Counted from the first letter of the stretch, positions 1 through 8,162 are shown. The stretch is DNA of 64,000 nucleotides from Oscillospiraceae bacterium (GCA_029012445.1 JAQXMC010000007.1:62001-126000), one strand, 5' to 3'. Program-made: numbers and translations. The notes: generated from the letters alone by a model not told the origin.

Positions 1-109
1 AAACAAGTGAAACATAATTATCGTCGCTGACGGAAACGGCAGAGCCGACAAATGCAAATGCGCTGAAGAGCATAAGCACTGCTAATACTAAGGATATAAC
101 CTTTTTCAT
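1..109 (-). CDS. N-terminus of an exported protein, cut by the left edge
   Basis: Only the first 36 codons lie in the window. They read as a signal peptide: MKKVIS with two lysines, a hydrophobic core (LVLAVLMLFSAFAFVG) and a small-residue cleavage region (GSAVS), after which a polar mature part begins (SDDNYVSL). The ATG at 109-107 has GGAGG (118-122) eight bases upstream and a promoter further up, so the start is well supported. The mature protein and its function cannot be told from what is visible. The similar signal peptides at 10314 and 14684 suggest the same export route (Sec). Confidence 0.75.
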   Translation of the reverse strand, partial: MKKVISLVLAVLMLFSAFAFVGSAVSVSDDNYVSLV

Positions 110-130
110 AGAAATTTCCTCCATTCTTTA

Positions 131-190
131 TCATTAGAAACTAATGATTGATTTCGTTTTGATTATATCATGCGTTCAAAGTCTTTTCAA
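131..190 (-). promoter_or_regulatory. Promoter and inverted repeat for the exported protein at the left edge
   Basis: On the minus strand TTGAAA (190-185) and TATAAT (167-162) are 17 bases apart, and the -10 is preceded by TGA as in extended -10 promoters. Between the expected start of transcription and the ribosome site lies a perfect inverted repeat TCATTAG-AAA-CTAATGA (131-147), which could be an operator or a short 5'-end hairpin. Seen directly in the sequence; use in vivo is inferred. Confidence 0.6.
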
Positions 191-301
191 GAGTTTTAAC
201 AAAAATTCTTCCGAATTTGATCGGATTTAATTTTGTTTTCATATGTGTTATGCAATTTTGTTGTGATTTTTAAAACTGTTTTATAAATCGCCAAATTTCC
301 G

Positions 302-757
302 TCACTTTTCACCGAGAACTTCAATTCCGTGATCGGAAAGCAGCTTCGCCGCAACGCCCATTCCGTCTGTCAGCGTTCCGCTGAAGGTTCCGTCATAAAC
401 CTGCCGGCTGCCGCAGGACGGACTGTTTTGTTTTAAAATTGCCTTTTTAACGCCGTATTTCAGGCAAAGCTTCAGCGCTTCTTCCGCGCCCTTTCTGAAA
501 TAAGCCGTGTTGTCCTCGCCGTTTATGCTCATTACCCTTTGACCGACTATCTCGCTCGGCGCTCTCGGCGTCGGCATACCGCCCATGACCTCAGGGCAAA
601 TCAGCAAAGCTTTCCCCTCGTCATAAAGCTTTTTTATTTCGGGCACGCATTTGGTCTTTCCGTCGTATCGGCAATGCTTTCCGCAAAGACAGGCGCTGAC
701 CGCATATTCATATTCGGCCTTGCTTTCGTCGGGCACAAATCTGATGATATCCGTCAT
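302..757 (-). CDS. DUF523 family protein
   Basis: A 151-residue cytosolic protein. It carries the conserved blocks of DUF523: a cysteine-rich start SACLCGKHCRYDG (about residues 21-33), CPEVMGGMPTPRAPSE (about 54-69) and KQNSPSCGSRQVYDG followed by GTLTDGMGVAA (about 109-137). The length matches the usual 140-160 residues. No biochemical role is established for the family; the cysteines suggest metal or redox chemistry, which is inference. Its ATG overlaps the stop of the upstream hypothetical gene (ATGA, 754-757), so the two are translationally coupled in an operon that starts with the PHP gene at 2176. Confidence 0.85.
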   Translation of the reverse strand: MTDIIRFVPDESKAEYEYAVSACLCGKHCRYDGKTKCVPEIKKLYDEGKALLICPEVMGGMPTPRAPSEIVGQRVMSINGEDNTAYFRKGAEEALKLCLKYGVKKAILKQNSPSCGSRQVYDGTFSGTLTDGMGVAAKLLSDHGIEVLGEK

Positions 758-1293
758 ATCAGTGAAAAATTCGCGGCGTTGATCTTGTCGGTGACGATTC
801 TGAGCGCTTCTTCATAGACAGTTTTGCCCGCTTCGATAAAGCTTTCGTTATCCTGAGCCGAGCAAAGCATCGCAAAGGTCTGACCGATATTTTCCGCAAT
901 GTCCCCGCCTTTTCTGACGCAGGCATAATAGAAAGAAAACGCAACACCGTCGGATATGTTTGAATAGAAGCCCTCGGACTTCTTCTGAATTGCGTCATAC
1001 ATCGAATTTATCGCCGTTGTGGAAAGCATCGGCGCTGATATCAGCATCTGAAGATTAAGCTCGGCCGCAAAAACAACCAGAACCTTTATCTGATAGATTA
1101 TATCCGATTTCATGAATTTCGGCGAAAGAAGCTTTTTGATATTTATGTCAATACTGCTAAGCTCCTTGCCGAGAGCCTTCGCCTTATCAATATTTCCGTT
1201 TGCCCGGTGCTCCTTCATCACTTCAATAACCGCCGACATATCGGAGCTGTCGTCATGCTCGTCACCGTTATATATTTTTATATCCTCTGACAC
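754..1293 (-). CDS. Hypothetical acidic helical protein, 179 residues
   Basis: I do not recognise this protein. It has an acidic N-terminus (SEDIKIYNGDEHDDSSD), then a largely helical body and no signal peptide; the segment around residues 67-90 is hydrophobic but looks like a buried helix rather than a membrane span. The start is GTG at 1293-1291 with GGGAGG eight bases upstream. It begins 16 bases after the PHP stop and overlaps the DUF523 gene by four bases, so the three are one operon. Nothing seen suggests an enzyme active site. Confidence 0.6.
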   Translation of the reverse strand: MSEDIKIYNGDEHDDSSDMSAVIEVMKEHRANGNIDKAKALGKELSSIDINIKKLLSPKFMKSDIIYQIKVLVVFAAELNLQMLISAPMLSTTAINSMYDAIQKKSEGFYSNISDGVAFSFYYACVRKGGDIAENIGQTFAMLCSAQDNESFIEAGKTVYEEALRIVTDKINAANFSLI

Positions 1294-1309
1294 AGGAACA
1301 CCTCCCTGA

Positions 1310-2176
1310 TTATTTTTTGGCTTCAGCCTTTTTCTGCTGTCTCCTCTTTTTGGCTTTATATTTCAGAAGCTGTTCAAAATTTTCCGGCGGCGTGGTGTAG
1401 TCGCCTATTTTTCTCGGCTCTGAATTATACATTCCGTGGAAATCACTGCCGCCCGTCATGAGCAGCTTATGTTCTTTCGCCTTATTCTTGAGATATTCGA
1501 CCTGTTCGCTGCTGTTTTTCGGGTGCCAGACCTCGACTCCGTCTAAGCCTGCTTCTATCAGCTCGTCAAGAAGCTCAAAGCTGTCGTATTGACCGGGGTG
1601 AGCGAGAACTGCTATTCCCTCGGCCTCATGTATGGCCTCGAGTATTTCAAACGGATCGGGATATTTCGCCTTATATAAAATATTATTTTCGCTTTCGGGT
1701 GAAAACAATTCGTTGAACAGATCGCCGAAAATGGAATCTGTGTATCCGCATTCGACCAATGCGTGCATTATATGCTGTTTGAATATGTTTGTTGAGCCGG
1801 CGGCGCACCTGACCACGAAATCCGGCGTTATGGGAAATCTCTGGGCGGCTTTCAGCGTCATAAGCTGGCCGACGCGCTTTCTTGAATCCGATATTCTCTT
1901 GCAAAGCCCCTCAAGTCTGTCGGGGTACTCGGGAAGATAGCAAAGGATATGGGCTTTTCTTCCTCTCTTCTCATCAAACGCTGAAAACTCAACTCCCGGA
2001 ATAACCTGCAATCCGAGTCTTTCGCCTATCATCTGCCCGCGTCTTGTTCCCGCAAGACTGTCGTGATCCGTAATTGCTATTGCTGTCATTCCGCTTTTTT
2101 TGGCGACCATGATAAGATCGTCTATTCCCAAAGAGCCGTCAGACAGCTTTGTGTGACAATGCAAATCTATAGACAA
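1310..2176 (-). CDS. PHP domain metal-dependent phosphoesterase (YciV/RNase AM type)
   Basis: A 288-residue member of the PHP phosphoesterase family, which uses a cluster of metal ions to cleave phosphoester bonds; close relatives act as 3',5'-nucleoside bisphosphate phosphatases or 5'-3' exoribonucleases. Motifs are in the usual order: DLHCHTKLSDG at the N-terminus (metal His-x-His), ITDHDSLAG, IPGVEFSA, VLAHPGQYD and GGSDFHG near the C-terminus. The C-terminal tail is very basic (KAKKRRQQKKAEAKK), which may help RNA binding. The start is TTG at 2176-2174 with AAGGAGG seven bases upstream. First gene of the three-gene operon down to 302. The exact substrate cannot be told from sequence. Confidence 0.8.
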   Translation of the reverse strand: MSIDLHCHTKLSDGSLGIDDLIMVAKKSGMTAIAITDHDSLAGTRRGQMIGERLGLQVIPGVEFSAFDEKRGRKAHILCYLPEYPDRLEGLCKRISDSRKRVGQLMTLKAAQRFPITPDFVVRCAAGSTNIFKQHIMHALVECGYTDSIFGDLFNELFSPESENNILYKAKYPDPFEILEAIHEAEGIAVLAHPGQYDSFELLDELIEAGLDGVEVWHPKNSSEQVEYLKNKAKEHKLLMTGGSDFHGMYNSEPRKIGDYTTPPENFEQLLKYKAKKRRQQKKAEAKK

Positions 2177-2270
2177 AAAATTACCTCCTTAAAAATACAA
2201 TCAAAAAAGGCCAAATGCCCTCAATATACTTTACATAGGTAATTTTACTGTTTTTCAATAAAAATATCAA

Positions 2271-2310
2271 GAGTATTGCGCAAAAAAGTCACTTTTTTTG
2301 CACAATACTC
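2271..2310 (-). terminator. Terminator downstream of the nucleosidase gene
   Basis: GAGTATTG(C)GCAAAAAA and its near-complement TTTTTTTGC(A)CAATACTC form a long hairpin with a GTCAC loop, followed on the minus strand by TTGATATTTTT. It lies 20 bases past the stop of the nucleosidase gene and separates it from the PHP operon. Confidence 0.65.
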
Positions 2311-2329
2311 CGATTTATTTGCGATTATT

Positions 2330-3046
2330 TTACCATATATTGTCAAAATCCAGCAAACTGTCTATTATTTCCGCAAGGACCTGCGTCAGGCAGGCTTCCT
2401 GCCTTTTATTCATCTCGCGATAGGTTTCGGCCGCTGCGTCGTCGGCGTCGTCGCTTATTTTTCTGACGCTCAGAAACGGCACATCGCATTTATCGCAGAC
2501 CGAAGCTATTGCGGCGCTTTCCATGTCAAACGCATTCACTCCGAATTCTTTTTTGAAAAGCTCCTTTTTCTCGCGCGAGGTCAGAAAGACATCGCCCGTT
2601 CCGAGCTTTCCGGTCTTGAGAGAGCCGTCCTTTTCGGCGAGCTTCAGAAGCAGAGGATCGGCTTCATAGATATATCTCTGACCGTCGGGCTTTTCGCCGA
2701 GCTTATAGTCTATCGCAGTCATGTCGAAATCGCACTCAACATATGAGGTACCGATCACGATATCTTCTCGGCGGCATTTCGACACAGCGCCCGAAAGTCC
2801 GGCGTTCATCACGATATCCGCCTTATCGTCGCTTATCAGAAACGAAGCCGCTGACGCCGCATTGACCTTGCCGACGCCGGATTTGACCGCCACAACAAGT
2901 ATTTCCCTGCCGCCTTTTTTTATAAGGTATTGCAGGCTGTCGTTTCCCCACCTCGTCTTCTTTTCGGCGCAGAACTGCTCCGCGTACCGCTCAAAGGGCG
3001 AATATTCCATCAGATCGGCAAAGATCAATCCAATAATTTTTCTCAT
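2330..3046 (-). CDS. mtnN: 5'-methylthioadenosine/S-adenosylhomocysteine nucleosidase
   Basis: A 238-residue cytosolic enzyme that cleaves adenine from MTA and SAH, part of methionine and polyamine recycling. Family features are NAGLSGAVS, the D-F-D-x-T motif (CDFDMTAIDY), GTGDVFL and the substrate-binding block FGVNAFDMESAAIA with the conserved Met-Glu. Length fits the usual 228-240 residues. I chose ATG at 3046-3044 because it has AAAGGA upstream and the family starts with MKIGIIGA-like sequence (here MRKIIGLIF); an upstream in-frame start at 3175 would lie inside the promoter. Single-gene transcript with its own promoter and terminator. Confidence 0.88.
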   Translation of the reverse strand: MRKIIGLIFADLMEYSPFERYAEQFCAEKKTRWGNDSLQYLIKKGGREILVVAVKSGVGKVNAASAASFLISDDKADIVMNAGLSGAVSKCRREDIVIGTSYVECDFDMTAIDYKLGEKPDGQRYIYEADPLLLKLAEKDGSLKTGKLGTGDVFLTSREKKELFKKEFGVNAFDMESAAIASVCDKCDVPFLSVRKISDDADDAAAETYREMNKRQEACLTQVLAEIIDSLLDFDNIW

Positions 3047-3127
3047 GTGTTTTTCCTTTCTTTCGGTCGATAATATTAAGGTACTCCGGAATTTTATTCT
3101 GAATTCCGACCGTTTTGTCATTAATTT

Positions 3128-3157
3128 ATTATACAGACAGATATTAACATCTGTCAA
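3128..3157 (-). promoter_or_regulatory. mtnN promoter with an inverted repeat in the spacer
   Basis: TTGACA (3157-3152) and TATAAT (3133-3128) are 18 bases apart on the minus strand. The spacer and the -35 contain GACAGAT-N6-ATCTGTC (3136-3155), a perfect 7-base inverted repeat. A protein bound there would block RNA polymerase, so this is a candidate repressor site. Confidence 0.65.
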
Positions 3158-3183
3158 GCGACAGTCTCGGGGCATAATATGTA

Positions 3184-3458
3184 TTAGCCAATGAAACCTC
3201 GGTTTCTTTGTGCGCTTTCGTGAAATGGCGATCGGTGGCGCAAGCCCACGGGGAGCCGGTCAAAGCAGAAATGCCCTTTTCACTCAAAGAGGGGCTGCCA
3301 CGCTCAGATGCAGAATCGCTTTCATCGGATCATAAGCTTTCCGCCGGAAGCGGCGGTAAGCATTGTGTTTTCCGTGAGTTTCGCTCTGCGCCTGACGAGG
3401 CGGCCCCTTGCGATTTTTTATTATATCAGAGGGCGTCGGCTCAATATGTCAGCCTTTG
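3184..3458. other. Non-coding stretch between mtnN promoter and MFS gene
   Basis: About 275 bases with no convincing gene on either strand. It is GC-richer than other gaps and contains short hairpins such as GAAACC-TC-GGTTTC (3194-3207) and CGCCGGAAGCGGCG (3341-3355 area), and looks like degenerated sequence or an intergenic repeat unit, not a coding gene. Open frames across it are random and lack ribosome sites. Confidence 0.4.
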
Positions 3459-4670
3459 TTATGCGCTCCCGATCTCTTTCAGCTCGCCGTCCGAAACGGC
3501 TTTTTTGCTTTTCAGCTTCATCGCAGTCAATATGGCAAGCATTATTGCCGGAAAGACTATCGCGCAGAGTATTCCTTTTCTGAGATCTCCGCCGAGTCTC
3601 CCCGATGCGGCTCCGACAGCGCTCGGCCCGAGCGAGCAGCCCAGATCGCCCGAAAGCGCCATGAGCGCAAACAGTGCGCCGCCGCCCTTTATGCTGCCCG
3701 CCGACAGACTGAATGAGCCCGGCATCAGTATTCCGACCGACAGTCCGCATACCGCGCAGCCGACCAGAGACAAAACGGCGTTCGGCGAAAGCGTTATTAT
3801 CAGATAGCTGACAACGCAGAGTGAAAGGCTGCCTATCATCGCCGTTTTCAGATCTATCTTAACGCTGAATTTGGCAAAGAGCAATCTCGCAACGCCCATC
3901 ATAACCGAGAACATTAGTATTCCGGCAAGATCGCCCGCCGATTTTGAAACATTGAGGCTTTCCTCGGCGAATGTCGATACCCACTGCTCGACCGCCTGTT
4001 CGCTTGCTCCGGCGAGAACGACAAGCACGAGCATTATCCAGAAGGTTTTCATCTTTAACATCTTTTTGACGGGAACCTCCGCCCTGTCAAGCTCGGCGAT
4101 GGGAACCTTTGTGAAAAAGACAGCGTTCAGAATAGGGACAATGCCCCAGATGACCGCAAGTATCTTCCAGCTTTGGATTCCGAAGAAACGGAAAAACAAA
4201 GTTGAAACAAGAACGACCGCCACACTGCCCCAGCAGTAGCCGGAATGAAGAAAGCTCAGCGCTCCCGCCGTTGACTCCGACGGGCAGGCTTCGACTATAA
4301 TATTAACGATTATCTCCGCCACGGCAACACCCGCCGCATAAAGAAAGACGCAGAGGGCAAGACCGATGAATCTGTCTTTGAACAGCTCCGGCAGAAACGC
4401 CAGCGATATTATGCCGGCGGCAGTGACAAGATGCGACACGACGCAGCAGCGCCTTATGCCCATGGCTGAGATAAGCTTTGTTCCGATGAGGTCGAACACG
4501 ACCTGAGTCGAGAAGTTTATCGTCACGAGCAAAGTCGTTTTTTCAAGGGATATTCCGTAGTCGTTCCGAAATGTCACGAATAGCAGCGGCACGAAAACTC
4601 CCGTTATCGCAAGAACGAGATAGCCTGTGAACGACGCCGCAACGGTGTGTTTATATGTCAGTGTTTTCAT
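3459..4670 (-). CDS. MFS transporter, sugar-permease-like
   Basis: A 403-residue integral membrane protein with about 12 hydrophobic segments split by a basic central loop (VPVKKMLKMKTFW, about residues 200-212), the usual two-times-six layout of the major facilitator superfamily. Small-residue helices such as CGLSVGILMPGSFSLSAG in the C-terminal half resemble FucP/YbjJ-type permeases. The substrate is unknown. ATG at 4670 follows the VanZ stop by four bases with GGAG upstream, so it is the last gene of the operon starting at tsaE (7798). The short tail ends in charged residues. Confidence 0.75.
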   Translation of the reverse strand: MKTLTYKHTVAASFTGYLVLAITGVFVPLLFVTFRNDYGISLEKTTLLVTINFSTQVVFDLIGTKLISAMGIRRCCVVSHLVTAAGIISLAFLPELFKDRFIGLALCVFLYAAGVAVAEIIVNIIVEACPSESTAGALSFLHSGYCWGSVAVVLVSTLFFRFFGIQSWKILAVIWGIVPILNAVFFTKVPIAELDRAEVPVKKMLKMKTFWIMLVLVVLAGASEQAVEQWVSTFAEESLNVSKSAGDLAGILMFSVMMGVARLLFAKFSVKIDLKTAMIGSLSLCVVSYLIITLSPNAVLSLVGCAVCGLSVGILMPGSFSLSAGSIKGGGALFALMALSGDLGCSLGPSAVGAASGRLGGDLRKGILCAIVFPAIMLAILTAMKLKSKKAVSDGELKEIGSA

Positions 4671-4674
4671 GTTT

Positions 4675-5271
4675 TTAAATCTCCGGTTCCGGTTTAATTT
4701 TCACTTTGCATTTCGCCGCAAATTCCGGCAAAAGCCTGTTCAGCGTCAAATAAAGAAGGTAGCCTATTATTCCGCCGAGAGTGTTCAATATAACATCGTC
4801 TATATCGGAGCCTCTGTTCTGCGGTATCTGGCAAACCTCGACAAAAGTCGAAAACGCCGTTGTGATCAGCACGCTCTTCAAAAAGCCCGGCTTGTTATAG
4901 AGAAGAGAAACGAAAAAGGCTATCGGCGCAAACACAAGCTGATTGCCGATAAAGTTGACAAAGAAGAATGTTCCGCCCTGTCTTATTGCAAGCTTTATCT
5001 CCCTGAACGGCACGAGATTATATTTATTGTATCCCGTCTGGAAGAACCGCAGCCCCTCCCCCGTGATCTCAATTTTGGGTATTATCGTCTGCGATATAAG
5101 CGCCGCCATGAACATCACGAAGAGCACGGAGAATATCTCGTGCTCTTTCGTTGTTTCGGTTCCATTCTTAATGAAGCCTCTGCGCCTTACGGCCCTCCAA
5201 AGCAGAGCGAAAGGAAAAGCGACAAGCGCAGCGGCCAGCATGGATATTATGTAGTTCGCTACTGTCCTCAT
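4675..5271 (-). CDS. VanZ family membrane protein
   Basis: About 198 residues with four to five hydrophobic segments and the VanZ core: IPKIEITGEG, NLVPFREI, GNQLVFAPIAFFVSLL, then FVEVCQIPQNRGSDIDDVILNTLGGIIGYLLY. The conserved E-x-x-Q...R-x-x-D-x-D-D-x-x-x-N-x-x-G signature is complete. VanZ-like proteins are associated with low-level glycopeptide resistance or envelope functions, but most are uncharacterised. The start is uncertain: ATG at 5271-5269 sits two bases after the TGA of the upstream hydrolase (stop-restart), while an in-frame TTG at 5286 has no better ribosome site. I prefer the ATG. Confidence 0.78.
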   Translation of the reverse strand: MRTVANYIISMLAAALVAFPFALLWRAVRRRGFIKNGTETTKEHEIFSVLFVMFMAALISQTIIPKIEITGEGLRFFQTGYNKYNLVPFREIKLAIRQGGTFFFVNFIGNQLVFAPIAFFVSLLYNKPGFLKSVLITTAFSTFVEVCQIPQNRGSDIDDVILNTLGGIIGYLLYLTLNRLLPEFAAKCKVKIKPEPEI

Positions 5272-5273
5272 AT

Positions 5274-6209
5274 TCAGATATTGCAAACTCTGAAAACAAA
5301 GTCGGCGACTCCCTGAGCGACCTCGTCGAAAACCTTGCTTTCATTGAGAATCTCATGTCTGCAGCCGGGGTAAAGCTTCATAGTCACATCCTTGACGCCG
5401 GCGGCTTTAAGTCCGTCAGCGACCTCTTTGACGCCCTTGCCGTATGCGCCGACAGGATCCTCCTCACCGGCGATTATATAAACGGGGAGATCTTTATTGA
5501 AGCCCGAATACCAATCCTTTGACGAAACATAGCCAAGAAGGCTCATGAGATCGTGAGAGCCGGAGACGGTGAATAAGAATCCGCAGTCCTCGTCGGCAAT
5601 ATATTTGTCAACAACATCCTGATCTCTGGTCAGCCAGTCGAAATTCGTCCTGCCCTCGCAGCGCTTATTGTAAGATCCGAAGGACATTTTATCTATAAGC
5701 TTGCTTCTGTGATGATCGCCCTTAAAAGCGGCGATGAGCTTAGCTATGCCCTTGCCGACGCCGGCAAGCGGATTTGCCCCCGCCGTTCCGCAGAATACGG
5801 CGCCGTTAATTTCCGAAGCGTATTTGAAAGCGTATGCTCTGGCGACAAACGAGCCCATGCTGTGGCCGAAGAAAACGAGCGGCTTGCCCGGATTTTCTTT
5901 TTTGGCCGTTTCGGTGACCTTGTGGCAGTCCTCGACGAAGTTCTTCCAGCCGTCCTTTTCGCCGAAATAGCCGAGCTCATCTCTTGAAGAAATGCTCTTG
6001 CCGTGGCCGATGTGGTCGTTGATATAGACGGCTATTCCCCTGTCGCAGAGAAACTGAGCGAAAGCCTCGTATCTTTCAAGATGCTCAGCCATTCCGTGAG
6101 CTATCTGAAGCACCGCCTTGACATCGCTTTTGTCGTCGGGAAAATAGCTGGCCGCATGAATGTCGGCAAGCCCCGAAACCGACGGAAAATAAAATTCATT
6201 TTTTATCAT
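5274..6209 (-). CDS. Alpha/beta hydrolase, monoacylglycerol-lipase-like (S33 type)
   Basis: A 311-residue cytosolic serine hydrolase. It shows QIAHGMAEHLERYEAFAQFL near residue 36, DHIGHGKS (about 65-72), the nucleophile elbow FFGHSMGS (Ser about 117), the acid AGEEDPVGAYG and the catalytic His in YPGCRHEIL, the order and spacing of lysophospholipase/monoglyceride lipases. Substrate is probably a lipid ester, by family. Start ATG has AAGGAGG upstream. It lies 20 bases after rpiB and is read through into the VanZ gene, inside the tsaE operon. Nothing suggests secretion. Confidence 0.82.
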   Translation of the reverse strand: MIKNEFYFPSVSGLADIHAASYFPDDKSDVKAVLQIAHGMAEHLERYEAFAQFLCDRGIAVYINDHIGHGKSISSRDELGYFGEKDGWKNFVEDCHKVTETAKKENPGKPLVFFGHSMGSFVARAYAFKYASEINGAVFCGTAGANPLAGVGKGIAKLIAAFKGDHHRSKLIDKMSFGSYNKRCEGRTNFDWLTRDQDVVDKYIADEDCGFLFTVSGSHDLMSLLGYVSSKDWYSGFNKDLPVYIIAGEEDPVGAYGKGVKEVADGLKAAGVKDVTMKLYPGCRHEILNESKVFDEVAQGVADFVFRVCNI

Positions 6210-6229
6210 GATGATTCCTCCTTATTGCC

Positions 6230-6676
6230 TTATAATATTTCGCCGTTTTCAATCTGAGCTATCTGGTCTATTCTTCTCTGATGTCTTCCGCCCTCAAATT
6301 CAGTTTCAAGGAAAACATCGACCAGCTCAAGCGCAAGTCCGACTCCGACTACCCTGCCGCCCATGCAAAGAGCGTTGGCGTCGTTGTGGAGTCTTGTGTA
6401 TTTTGCGCTGAAATAATCCGAACAGCAAGCCGCCCTTATGCCTTTGACCTTGTTGGCCGCCATGGAAATTCCTATTCCTGTTCCGCAGCAGAGTATCGCT
6501 TTGTCGCACTCGCCGCCCGTGACCGCAAGGCAGGTCTTTTGCGCTATTTTCGCATAATCGACCGAATCGGAGCTGTATGTTCCGAAATCCTTATAGGCTA
6601 TGCCCTTTTCGTCGAGATGCTTTTTTATTGCTTCCTTTAATTCGTAACCGCCGTGATCTGCACCCAATGCTATCAT
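6230..6676 (-). CDS. rpiB: Ribose-5-phosphate isomerase B
   Basis: A 148-residue RpiB/LacAB family sugar-phosphate isomerase that interconverts ribulose 5-phosphate and ribose 5-phosphate in the pentose phosphate pathway. Visible motifs are ALGADHGGYELK at the N-terminus, the active-site cysteine segment AILCCGTGIGISMAANKVKG, and HNDANALCMGGRVVG. The length is typical. Its ATG overlaps the tsaB stop (ATGA, 6673-6676), with AAGGAG upstream. RpiB rather than the allose isomerase is the default call; sequence alone does not separate the two. Confidence 0.9.
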   Translation of the reverse strand: MIALGADHGGYELKEAIKKHLDEKGIAYKDFGTYSSDSVDYAKIAQKTCLAVTGGECDKAILCCGTGIGISMAANKVKGIRAACCSDYFSAKYTRLHNDANALCMGGRVVGVGLALELVDVFLETEFEGGRHQRRIDQIAQIENGEIL

Positions 6677-7374
6677 ATGATATCTCCTTTTTTCTTTTTA
6701 AGCTCCCTTTCCGCCTGTGGAAGCCTGAGATAAAACGGCATCAGCTTTTCAGCCGGAACCGTTTCGCCCCTCATTGCTTTCATCTGCGCCGCAAGCGCCG
6801 TTGATGAGGCGCGCTGATATCTCAAAAGCTCGTTAGCAAACGAGCAGGGAACCTTGTCTTTATAAAAATCATAACACAGTGACGCTCCGTCGCCGACAAA
6901 AATTATCGGCCTGCGATAGCTTTTCAGCCTTTCTTCAAGCCCGGATATCTCAACGGCCTCGTCACCGCAAAGTCTTTCGACCGTTTCTCCGCATTCAAAC
7001 GACGCCGTATATACCTGGCCGCAGCGGGCGTCCATAGCGCTGACGGCAACGCAGCCAAGCCCGATAAGATTATATGCCAAAGCTTCAAGCGTCGAGACCG
7101 CAACGCACTCTTTTCCCAGCGGCTGCGCCATTCCCTTGACTGCCGCAACTCCGATCCGTACACCGGTAAATGAGCCGGGACCGTTATTTATTGCGAAAAT
7201 ATCAATATCTTTCACGGAGATATTCGCCGCGTCAAGAACACTTTTCACCATCGGCATGAGCGTCTGAGAATGAGTCAGCCCTGTGTCGGTGAAGTTCTCG
7301 CTGAGTATTTTACCGCCCTCAGTCACGGCGGCGCTCGCCGCCTTAGCCGAAGTGTCAACGGCCAATATCTTCAT
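6673..7374 (-). CDS. tsaB: tRNA threonylcarbamoyladenosine biosynthesis protein TsaB
   Basis: A 233-residue ASKHA-fold protein needed, with TsaC, TsaD and TsaE, to put t6A at position 37 of tRNAs reading ANN codons. It starts with ILAVDTSAKAASAAV and has the signature NNGPGSFTGVRIGVAAVKG, followed by VSTLEALAYN. I chose ATG at 7374 (GGAGG eight bases upstream) over an in-frame TTG three bases earlier. It overlaps the end of tsaE by 20 bases, and rpiB overlaps its own stop, so the three are tightly coupled. A rimI gene often found here is absent; rpiB takes its place. The tail is basic (ELKKKKGD). Confidence 0.9.
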   Translation of the reverse strand: MKILAVDTSAKAASAAVTEGGKILSENFTDTGLTHSQTLMPMVKSVLDAANISVKDIDIFAINNGPGSFTGVRIGVAAVKGMAQPLGKECVAVSTLEALAYNLIGLGCVAVSAMDARCGQVYTASFECGETVERLCGDEAVEISGLEERLKSYRRPIIFVGDGASLCYDFYKDKVPCSFANELLRYQRASSTALAAQMKAMRGETVPAEKLMPFYLRLPQAERELKKKKGDII

Positions 7375-7798
7375 CAATTCCGCCTCCAGTCACGGTTATT
7401 ATCCTTTCGTTATCCGTCTCGCCGCGTTCTAAATTGACTCTTATCGCGTCGTCCGGCAAGGCGTTTTCGACATTCTCGCTCCACTCAACGAGGAGTATCG
7501 CGCCCATGTCAATGTATTCAAAAAAGCCGGTTGCATAAAGATCGTCCCAGCTTTCGACGCGGTACATATCAAAGTGATATACCGGCGGATCGCCTCCGTA
7601 TTCGTTCACGAGAGAGAATGTCGGGCTCGAAACCTCGGCTTCGATTCCTCTGCCCTTGACAAAGCCGCGCGAAAAAGCCGTTTTGCCCATGCCCATTCCG
7701 CCGAAAAAGGCTATGACCGCTCCCCTGTTTATTTTTTTTGACAGACACGCCGCAAAGCGCTCGGTCTCCTCCGGACTTTCTGTCTTTATTCTTATCAA
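7355..7798 (-). CDS. tsaE: tRNA threonylcarbamoyladenosine biosynthesis ATPase TsaE
   Basis: A 147-residue P-loop ATPase of the t6A pathway that works with TsaB and TsaD. It has the Walker A GGMGMGKTAFSRGF (about residues 34-47), the conserved VSSPTFSLVNEY segment, YHFDMYRV, and the C-terminal VEWSENVENALP. The start is TTG at 7798-7796, eight bases after AGGGAG; there is no better in-frame ATG. It is the first gene of a six-gene leftward operon (tsaE, tsaB, rpiB, hydrolase, VanZ, MFS). Just upstream lie the 98-bp repeats shared with the divergent rodA-type gene. Confidence 0.9.
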   Translation of the reverse strand: MIRIKTESPEETERFAACLSKKINRGAVIAFFGGMGMGKTAFSRGFVKGRGIEAEVSSPTFSLVNEYGGDPPVYHFDMYRVESWDDLYATGFFEYIDMGAILLVEWSENVENALPDDAIRVNLERGETDNERIITVTGGGIDEDIGR

Positions 7799-7872
7799 TA
7801 CGGGGTCTCCCTTTCACATTCGTTTTTGACGGCTCATATCTGCCGCAGGCAAAGGTGCGGGATTTTCAATGA

Positions 7873-8127
7873 GCCAATGTTCTCCGAAATACACCAAATC
7901 TCTGATTTGGGCTGTATTTCGTGAGGTTATTCTGCCGTTGTCGCGAGGCGCTGTGTGCCGAAGCGGAACGGCCAATGTTCTCCGAAATACACCAAATCTA
8001 TGATTTGGGCTGTATTTCGTGAGGTTATTCTGCCGTTGTCGCGAGGCGCAGCGTGCCGAAGCGGAACGGCCAATGTTCTCCGAAATACACCAAATCTATG
8101 ATTTGGGCTGTATTTCGTGAGGTTATT
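7873..8127. repeat. Three tandem 98-bp repeats, each with a hairpin
   Basis: Copies start at 7873, 7971 and 8069 (the third stops at about 8127). They are nearly identical; differences are a T/A in the hairpin loop and a few bases in the spacer (CTGTGTG versus CAGCGTG). Each carries an inverted repeat CGAAATACACCAAATC / GATTTGG-GC-TGTATTTCG (7885-7921, 7983-8019, 8081-8117). They fill the gap between the divergent tsaE operon and the rodA-type gene, directly upstream of the latter's promoter. Not CRISPR: there are no unique spacers. Probably an expanded intergenic palindromic element. Confidence 0.9.
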
Positions 8128-8162
8128 ATAACACAAATAATCAACAAGTTAAAGGTTTTCTC

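Noticed and set aside
3208..3807. 199-residue rightward ORF near the MFS gene
   Set aside because: Overlaps the MFS gene antisense and otherwise lies in non-coding sequence; low-complexity Pro/Ser protein without a start signal.
7873..8127. CRISPR array
   Set aside because: The units are contiguous 98-bp copies without unique spacers and with no cas genes nearby.
7927..8136. 69-residue leftward ORF in the 98-bp repeats
   Set aside because: It is only the translation of tandem non-coding repeats (same peptide segments repeat), with no ribosome site.
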